Below, piece after piece: positions 59,501-64,000 of a stretch of DNA of 64,000 nucleotides. The stretch spans positions 12,848,329 through 12,912,328 of the forward strand of contig NC_069090.1 of assembly GCF_947172395.1 (NCBI RefSeq), given 5' to 3'. This DNA comes from Bicyclus anynana (Eukaryota; Arthropoda; Insecta; Lepidoptera; Nymphalidae). Position 1 is the stretch's first letter, and each line of letters starts with the position of its first letter. The translations under genes and the position numbers were made by a program. Below the pieces are notes generated by a model. It saw only the letters and a program-made list of their open reading frames with translations, searched no databases and had not been told where the DNA came from.

Positions 59501-61994
59501 TGAATTGAAGAGACGGAAAGATACATGAAATTATAACTTGTCGATAATTATGTACATATTTTTTAATTTTAATATTTGTGTCCTTTGTGGCTTATAAATA
59601 AAATAAATGTGTATCTTTATTAACACAGCACCAAAGAATATATTATACTCCATGGAGAAGAAGTAAATCTACATACATGAAAACGTTGGACATAGCAGCG
59701 ACATTATTTCCGCATACGAATATTTTTTCATAAAGTCAGTGGCAATTTTAAATGGAGATTTTTGATTTTAAAATAGTTGAAGGACCTAATTGAGAAAAAA
59801 CAAATAATAATTTATAAAAATATATACAACCGACTTCAAAATATTAACGTACCCACGAAATTAAAAACGGGAAAAATAATATCATTATATTTTCTGCCAA
59901 GCCAGTGTATTCAATCTATTAATTGAAGGTGTACCCTATCGTAAAGATTTTTGTTTCTCAGACATTATTTTTGTCTGTCATGTGTTTTTTTCAGTAACGA
60001 CTTAAGTCAACATCAGACGGGCTTGGCAGCGACTTCAAAATTATCAATAAGTAGAAAATATAATAATGTTATCTTTCCCTTTTTAGTTTCGTGGGTACGT
60101 TAACATTTTGAAGTCGGTTGTATTTTTTCATAATATTTTTTTTTTATATTTTTAATATACCTAATAAATAAATCAATCCATATGAAATTCAACCTAAAAT
60201 CCACCCATCTGAAAGTCGGAATTTTCGGTTAGTTATATTATTGTTAGTCATACACTACTCAGCAATCAGTAATAATATAACAACCAAACAACAAATAAAT
60301 AACAAGACTAACAATTGCAAACGAAACAAATAAGTAATGATGATATGGAACAAACATTGACACGACCTCACTGTGAGCATGGAAGCGACAATGTGGCACT
60401 TTTTGCTCGCAGTAAACTCATCCTAAACCGAGCTTAACCAATCGCGGCGCGAGTGCTCCCGAATGTTTGTAATTATATAGCACGATCAAAAATTATTAAA
60501 AAACCGATAAACCGATTCTTCAACCACTTGCAAAATTTTTAAATTAAGAATAAAGAAAACAATACACAAATACGACTTGAATATTATGATTGCTGGATCA
60601 GAAAAATAAATAAAAGATTTAAAATACTAATGGAAAAAAATTATTACTTTTGTTTCGCAACATGGTGAGATTTTTATTTTTCTGGTATACGTAAATCGTG
60701 ATAGTCAGAGTTATTAGGATATTATATAAAGAAGTTTGAGAGATAGTGATGTACAAGGGGCCGAAACTTTAGTACAAAGGTTTTTGAATATATGACATTA
60801 TGCGGTAATAAATTTAGTAGGTTCTAGAGCTAGAAAAATGTTACGAATTATAATTAGAGACAGACAGTAAGTGTACATTAATTCCAATTATGTTCTACAT
60901 AGTCATTTGGACTAGTGGTGTATAACCAAGGGAAAAAAAGAAAGAAATAATAATCTTTAATTCAATAGAAAAATCTTTTTGTCGCTTTTTTGTTTTTCTC
61001 AATTGTTTTCTTCAACAATTTAAAAATTAAAAATTTCCATTATAAATTGCAACTGACTTTATTTCAAAAATATTTGTATGCGGAAATAATGTCGCTACTA
61101 TATCCAACAAAATGAAATGAAATGTTAATGTTTTTTAACTTTTGTAACTTTTGTATCTTTTGTAATTTTTAAAAATGTAAACTGTAAAATTTTTGTAATT
61201 TATGTACTTGGAAATAAAGGCTATATTATTATTATTATTATTATTATTACTATATCCAACATTTTCATGTATTTCATGATTCACTTCTTCTCCTTGGTGT
61301 ATATATTCTTAAAATGATATTTAATTTCCTAAAATGCACACAACTGAAAAGTTGGAAAACGAAACGAATATGGAACGTATTCGTTTTTTAAGATGACGTA
61401 TAGTAACGGATATTTTAGTTTAGTTATTTCAGATATAACGATACCTACTTGATATCGTTACGATGCCCGCGGTTAACTTCTCAACCCTACTGATTGTCTT
61501 TGGTTCATAGTCAGCCATTATTGTTGTTTAAAATTGTCATCTAAGAAAATTTCAAGTATAGCTTATATATAATATAAAAAAAAATTCAACCATAAGTTCG
61601 TCAGTATGTAAGGCAGAAGTACGAAATTGCCTATAACATGGTGAGCAAATGTTGTGTGATGACGTCACGTACAATATCGCGACCGTTAGCGGGCGTCGAT
61701 ATTTATGCGAACTTTGAATGCATGTAAAATCATAACTTTAGGTATTTTTAAATAAAACAAAAACTAGTGTATCTGTATATATAAAAGCTCTAATTTAACG
61801 AAGCTTCAAATGATTATGCGTACCTAGTAACCCTCTCCATTCACCAGGGATACTATCGCAATCCAGAAGCAACGGCAGAAGCGATTAATGAAGACGGTTG
61901 GTACAGAACCGGAGATATTCTGTACCGGGATAGTTGTGATTACTACTACTTCGTCGACCGTATGAAGTTATTACTTAAATACAGGAATCATCAG
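50550..61994 (+). CDS. Luciferase-like / 4CL-like acyl-CoA synthetase, copy 4 (exons 1-9; 3' end beyond window)
   Basis: Exons: 50550-50705, 51328-51535, 53698-53896, 55111-55233, 56377-56551, 57276-57416, 58422-58547, 58908-58991, 61848-61994, total 1359 nt = 453 codons in frame. P-loop ATSGTTGLPK, A5 motif YGMSE (Ser for Thr), A7 aspartate in YRTGD, A8 arginine in DRMK, then KYRNHQ. The equivalent of SPVQW is SPIQW. Intron 4 has a GC donor (ATGTG|GCAAGT). Exons 10 and 11 (lid end and catalytic lysine) are not in the window; a Ty3/gypsy-like element occupies intron 9 from about 62.4 kb on, so whether the gene is whole cannot be told. It is the most diverged copy by eye. The start is aligned with the paralogues. 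Confidence 0.9.
50957..51145. repeat. Imperfect inverted repeat (TIR-like) in intron 1 of copy 4
   Basis: 'gccgacgaacccatgc' and 'cgtcacccaggtccgacaaa' on the left return reversed on the right ('ggtgacg', 'gcatgggttcgtcgg'). The spacer has 'catctcctgaggatgctccg'. It is probably a small transposon remnant. Confidence 0.6.
51650..52600 (-). repeat. Interspersed repeat (family R3) in intron 2 of copy 4
   Basis: Reverse copy of 40356-41333, followed at 52607 by a reversed Helitron-like terminus (CTAGTGGACGCACGCGATTT), the mirror image of the arrangement at 40310-41333. Confidence 0.7.
52607..53090 (-). mobile_element. Helitron-like element, reversed, degenerate
   Basis: Begins with the reversed Helitron 3' end and carries 'accctaggggtagaattttg' and 'cagccagacagacagacata', typical of such dispersed copies. 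Confidence 0.5.
53156..53501 (-). pseudogene. C-terminal fragment of a Penelope-like (RT/GIY-YIG) retroelement
   Basis: The minus strand reads VPRKIREAIEISRHPNFNRD then HGWMLPTAWKPLFLSL, resembling the tail of RT/GIY-YIG proteins (REAIEI.KH..NFNRD.G..L...W.P.L). It continues into an acidic stretch and an Ala/Arg-rich stretch before a stop. Only the last ~115 codons are present, within intron 2 of copy 4. The family call is from memory of the motif. Confidence 0.5.
54532..54685. repeat. Large palindromic foldback in intron 3 of copy 4
   Basis: Arms of about 60 bases: the left ends in 'aaacacaatgagctc' and the right begins 'gagctcattgtgttt'. The right arm holds an extra AT-rich hairpin of about 34 bases. 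Confidence 0.75.
54820..55075 (-). repeat. Dispersed repeat (family R4), reversed, next to exon 4 of copy 4
   Basis: Reverse of 39340-39600: 'cccacgtccgggtgacgtca', 'gatatcggggacctcgtctt', 'cgccgccgaagacgc'. It ends about 35 bases before the exon 4 acceptor. Confidence 0.55.
55481..55527. repeat. Perfect 23-bp inverted repeat in intron 4 of copy 4
   Basis: Arms 55481-55503 and 55505-55527 with a single-base loop. Outer flanks ('gcggggtt' / 'aaccccg') extend the pairing. Confidence 0.85.
56150..56285. repeat. Inverted repeat with duplicated left arm in intron 4 of copy 4
   Basis: The right arm (about 56242-56285) is the reverse complement of 56150-56191. Part of the left arm ('gttggcgttaaagtaaacac') is present twice (56169 and 56213), so two alternative hairpins can form. 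Confidence 0.8.
56692..56886 (+). repeat. Minisatellite, 32-bp unit, about six copies, intron 5 of copy 4
   Basis: The unit reads 'cctgaatgcactgcctatcc' followed by 'aatacttgtaaa', in six tandem copies with scattered substitutions and no spacers. Confidence 0.85.
57520..57780 (+). repeat. SINE family 2 nested in a reversed R3 fragment (intron 6 of copy 4)
   Basis: 'cgtgatagcccagtgg', 'tcgaatccggtccgaggca', 'aaatatcacgtgtctcaaac' and 'cccctctcattctgagagga', with a short (GAT)n tail. On both sides (57480-57519 and 57781-57910) is R3-type sequence ('taactatacaaatc', 'gctgcatttccgcgctgg'). Confidence 0.65.
58761..58859. repeat. Near-perfect inverted repeat (~45-bp arms) in intron 7 of copy 4
   Basis: The arms share 'aaataaggaagaaaccattt' and 'atactagaagattgt' around a 6-base loop; only a few bases at the outer ends differ. 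Confidence 0.85.
59636..61310. mobile_element. 1.7-kb element with ~130-bp terminal inverted repeats, intron 8 of copy 4
   Basis: The left end ('ggagaagaagt', 'agcgacattatttccgcata', 'aaagtcagt') returns reversed at 61030-61310. No transposase frame is present. The interior holds a second inverted repeat (59826-59910 with 60040-60125: 'caaccgacttcaaaat', 'cgtacccacgaaa'). The right TIR is broken by a small retroposon at about 61104-61252. Confidence 0.7.
61104..61252 (+). mobile_element. Small retroposon with (TTA)n tail and target duplication
   Basis: The sequence ends 'aaataaaggctatattatta' plus (TTA)n, and 'ctatatccaac' occurs on both sides (about 61097 and 61251), an 11-base target duplication. 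It has inserted into the right TIR of the element above. Confidence 0.6.
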
Positions 61995-62165
61995 GTATGT
62001 ACAAGGTGATATTATGCAATTTATATTTGTGAAATAATATAAAAGTCGACGTGGTTTTGAAGGAATGTCCCTATTTCTTCTACCCCTAATTCTTCTTTCT
62101 TTCTTAACTTAAATTCAATATCCTCCTTATCTTAAGGAGAAATTCACATTTCTGGAAGTGCAATC

Positions 62166-62212
62166 AGAGCTAAGAACATGTCGTGCTAAGAGCACGACAT
62201 GTTCTTAGCTCT
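62166..62212. repeat. Perfect 22-bp inverted repeat joined to an RT fragment
   Basis: Arms 62166-62187 and 62191-62212 around a 3-base loop (aag). The right arm is the start of the RT fragment at 62191-62365; the left arm is an inverted copy of it. Confidence 0.85.
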
Positions 62213-62365
62213 CTGTGTATGCCTTTCCATAGGAGTAAATTTTACAAGTGTTCATTTGTTGTACGTGCTATTAAGCTATGGAATGCACTCCCAGTCGACA
62301 TTCGGAAATCCAAATCCCTTGATATGTTTAAAAAATCCGTTAAGACATATTTTCTTAGTCACTAG
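62191..62365 (+). pseudogene. C-terminal fragment of a non-LTR reverse transcriptase (Jockey/CR1-like)
   Basis: Reads FVVRAIKLWNALPVDIRKSK then SLDMFKKSVKTYFLSH and a stop. This is the common end of Jockey/CR1-type RTs (F..R....WN.LP..IR...SL..FK..L...L). It is 5' truncated and lies in intron 9 of copy 4. Confidence 0.8.
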
Positions 62366-62765
62366 TTACATATTTTATTTTATTAGAATGTTTATCATAC
62401 GACATAATGATATATTATTTATGTAAAAAGAAAACCTCTTTAATATTATTTCTTTTTGGTAATTTACTTTTTTTTTCATGACATTGTCACATTTGAAATA
62501 TTCGATAAATTGACTTAACAGCAAAACATTAAAATTTTTATTAAAATATAAAGTAAATGTAAATAATAGCTTTGAATGTTGTTTTTATATTTTATTTATA
62601 GGTAAGTTTTAGTTTAGTATTTATTTTAATAATTTAATGTAAAATATTGTAAATAACAATTATATTTTATTTATAGAAACACAAACAAGCTTTTATTACT
62701 ACTATCACATTCATGTGAAATAATTGTCATTATAAAACAACATTTATGCAACTATTTTACGAAAA

Positions 62766-63884
62766 ATGGAGAAATTGAGGTTTGATTTTGAAGTAAAACC
62801 AACAAGTGATGGAAAATCAAACGCAATATGTGTAACTTCGATTGCCACACCTGATGGTAAAACTTTCAGTATACCAGAGGAATATCAGCCGGTAAATCTC
62901 CACCAAACAATTTATAATACTCCAAACTTTATTAAGGTAAAAAAATCCTTGAATAAAAGATACCAAACGAGGAAAGTCTGGATAACCTTAACTAAGGAAA
63001 TAAAAGATATTTATTTGGATGCGGAGCAAAATGTACAATTTTATGATTTTTATCTCGAAGAAATTCTAAACTATTCTGAAATTATACCTAGTAGTTCACA
63101 TGGAGTACTAGAAAAATTGTTAGAAAAAATGCTTGAAGAAAGACAAAACAAACCTGAAAATCAAAATTTAGGGAATATTGCAAAAGATTTCATGATTGAA
63201 AAATTCAATGGTAGAAACTCAAATGCTTATCAATGGCTAAAGGATTTTAATAAAGAATGTGAACGTTTTGACATAAAGGAAGATATAAAGAAAATTAAAG
63301 TTTTAAAAAATTTTATGGAGCAATCTAGTGTCGATTGGTATAGTTGTATGATAATGAAACATACAATAGAATCAAAATGGGACAAATGGGAAAAAAGTTT
63401 TTGTGAAACATTTGCAAACAAAGGATTGTCACCCATTAGATATGCTCTGTCCTTTAAATATCAAACAGGCTCATTACTCGCATATGGTTTAAAAAAAGAA
63501 AAACTTTTACTGGAAGTAAGGAAATCAATTGATACCGAAACACTTATTGACCTTATAGCGGTTGGATTACCGAATTATGTGGGGGATCAGATTGATCGAG
63601 CAGCTTTAAAAAGTACTGAGGATCTTTATTATGAAATTGGGAAATTGGAACACCTTGTAAGAAATAATAAATATGATAATAAAAACAGTATTTGCTCTGA
63701 CACTAAATTAAATAAAAAGGAACAAACAAAACCATGCCCCATATGTGTGAAAGAAAAAAAGGGGAAACGTTACCATTTAATAGAAAATTGTTGGTTTAAG
63801 GATAAAGATAAAACAGGAGTTGTTAAAACTGTAAATAACTCTGAATTGGAAGTTGAACTGAATGAAGAGAGTCCAAAAAACTAG
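62766..63884 (+). CDS. gag: Gag of a Ty3/gypsy-like LTR retroelement (372 aa, intact frame)
   Basis: A single uninterrupted AT-rich frame. The middle part (about residues 139-230) is a capsid-like helical region including MIEKFNGRNSNAYQWLKDFN and a VDWY segment, as in Ty3/gypsy-type Gag. A zinc-knuckle-like CX2CX9HX4C with C324, C327, H337 and C342 lies near the C-terminus, inside a Lys-rich nucleocapsid-like tract. It would form the particle and package the RNA. The stop at 63882-63884 follows a slip heptamer (63875-63881) that leads into the pol frame. No 5' LTR or primer-binding site was recognised between 62366 and 62765. The class is inferred from Gag layout plus the protease motif in pol. 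Confidence 0.8.
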   Translation: MEKLRFDFEVKPTSDGKSNAICVTSIATPDGKTFSIPEEYQPVNLHQTIYNTPNFIKVKKSLNKRYQTRKVWITLTKEIKDIYLDAEQNVQFYDFYLEEILNYSEIIPSSSHGVLEKLLEKMLEERQNKPENQNLGNIAKDFMIEKFNGRNSNAYQWLKDFNKECERFDIKEDIKKIKVLKNFMEQSSVDWYSCMIMKHTIESKWDKWEKSFCETFANKGLSPIRYALSFKYQTGSLLAYGLKKEKLLLEVRKSIDTETLIDLIAVGLPNYVGDQIDRAALKSTEDLYYEIGKLEHLVRNNKYDNKNSICSDTKLNKKEQTKPCPICVKEKKGKRYHLIENCWFKDKDKTGVVKTVNNSELEVELNEESPKN

Positions 63885-64000
63885 ATGTGCCACCATTAAT
63901 AAAAGTAAAGTTACTATTGAATGATACGTTAGATATTTCTGGAATTTATGATTCAGGTTCGAATGTATCATTGATTAATGCAAAATTATTAAAAATACAG
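63881..64000 (+). CDS. pol: Start of pol (aspartic protease) of the same retroelement, -1 frame, cut by window end
   Basis: The frame one base back from gag is open from the slip site to the window end (40 codons). It contains the retropepsin active site as DSGSN followed by VSLIN (Asp codon at 63950), where the family has D[ST]G[AS]. Reverse transcriptase, RNase H and integrase would lie beyond the window. It has no own start codon near the slip site, so translation by frameshifting from gag is the likely route. Confidence 0.75.

Noticed and set aside
1..61994. Calling the array true luciferases
   Set aside because: The family resemblance is to the whole ANL group, the luciferin-site histidine region is changed, no peroxisomal signal is present, and moths and butterflies are not luminous; acyl-CoA synthetase is the safer call.
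62183..62365. Small independent gene
   Set aside because: The sequence is the standard C-terminal end of a non-LTR reverse transcriptase, and its first codons come from the inverted-repeat arm.

Overview
The window is nuclear DNA of a moth or butterfly (Lepidoptera). The host genes are split into many short exons by GT-AG introns. The rest is AT-rich and packed with mobile DNA typical of lepidopteran genomes: Helitron-type elements ending in CTAG, tRNA-derived SINEs with (GAT)n tails, RTE-like non-LTR fragments and foldback elements. No bacterial-style operon, rRNA, true tRNA or CRISPR array is present.

The host content is one tandem, same-strand (+) array of five paralogous ANL-superfamily adenylating enzymes (firefly-luciferase-like / 4-coumarate-CoA-ligase-like acyl-CoA synthetases). 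I call them copies 0 to 4. Copy 0 (1-770) shows only its last three exons. Copies 1 (2985-7890), 2 (9840-14479) and 3 (21824-32570) are complete, with 11 coding exons each and predicted proteins of 548, 550 and 547 aa. Copy 4 (50550-61994) shows exons 1-9 and runs off the window. Exon lengths and intron phases are conserved in all copies, and all core adenylation motifs that can be seen are intact, so these look like working genes. Exon 10 is far more alike between copies than neighbouring exons and is mosaic in copy 2, which points to gene conversion.

Layout: 1-14.5 kb is a compact block of copies 0-2, with RTE fragments between 0 and 1. From 14.5 to 21.5 kb is transposon-rich spacer (RTE 3' ends, SINEs, Helitrons with a nested MITE, foldback elements). 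From 21.8 to 32.6 kb is copy 3, with introns enlarged by repeats. At 33,207-35,980 lies a structurally complete PIF/Harbinger DNA transposon with a transposase and an oppositely oriented MADF/Myb-like gene whose exons interlock. From 36 to 45.5 kb is repeat-rich spacer. From about 45.7 to 50.3 kb is a decayed DIRS-like retroelement on the minus strand, flanked by inverted terminal repeats and ending about 200 bp before copy 4. From 50.5 to 62 kb is copy 4, its introns loaded with a Penelope-like fragment, a 32-bp minisatellite, several near-perfect foldback sequences and a 1.7-kb long-TIR element. From 62.2 kb to the end is an RT tail fragment and the 5' part of a Ty3/gypsy-like retroelement with an intact gag frame and a textbook -1 frameshift heptamer before pol.

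All exon borders were assigned by eye from splice signals and paralogue comparison. Family names rest on recognised motifs, not on a search.
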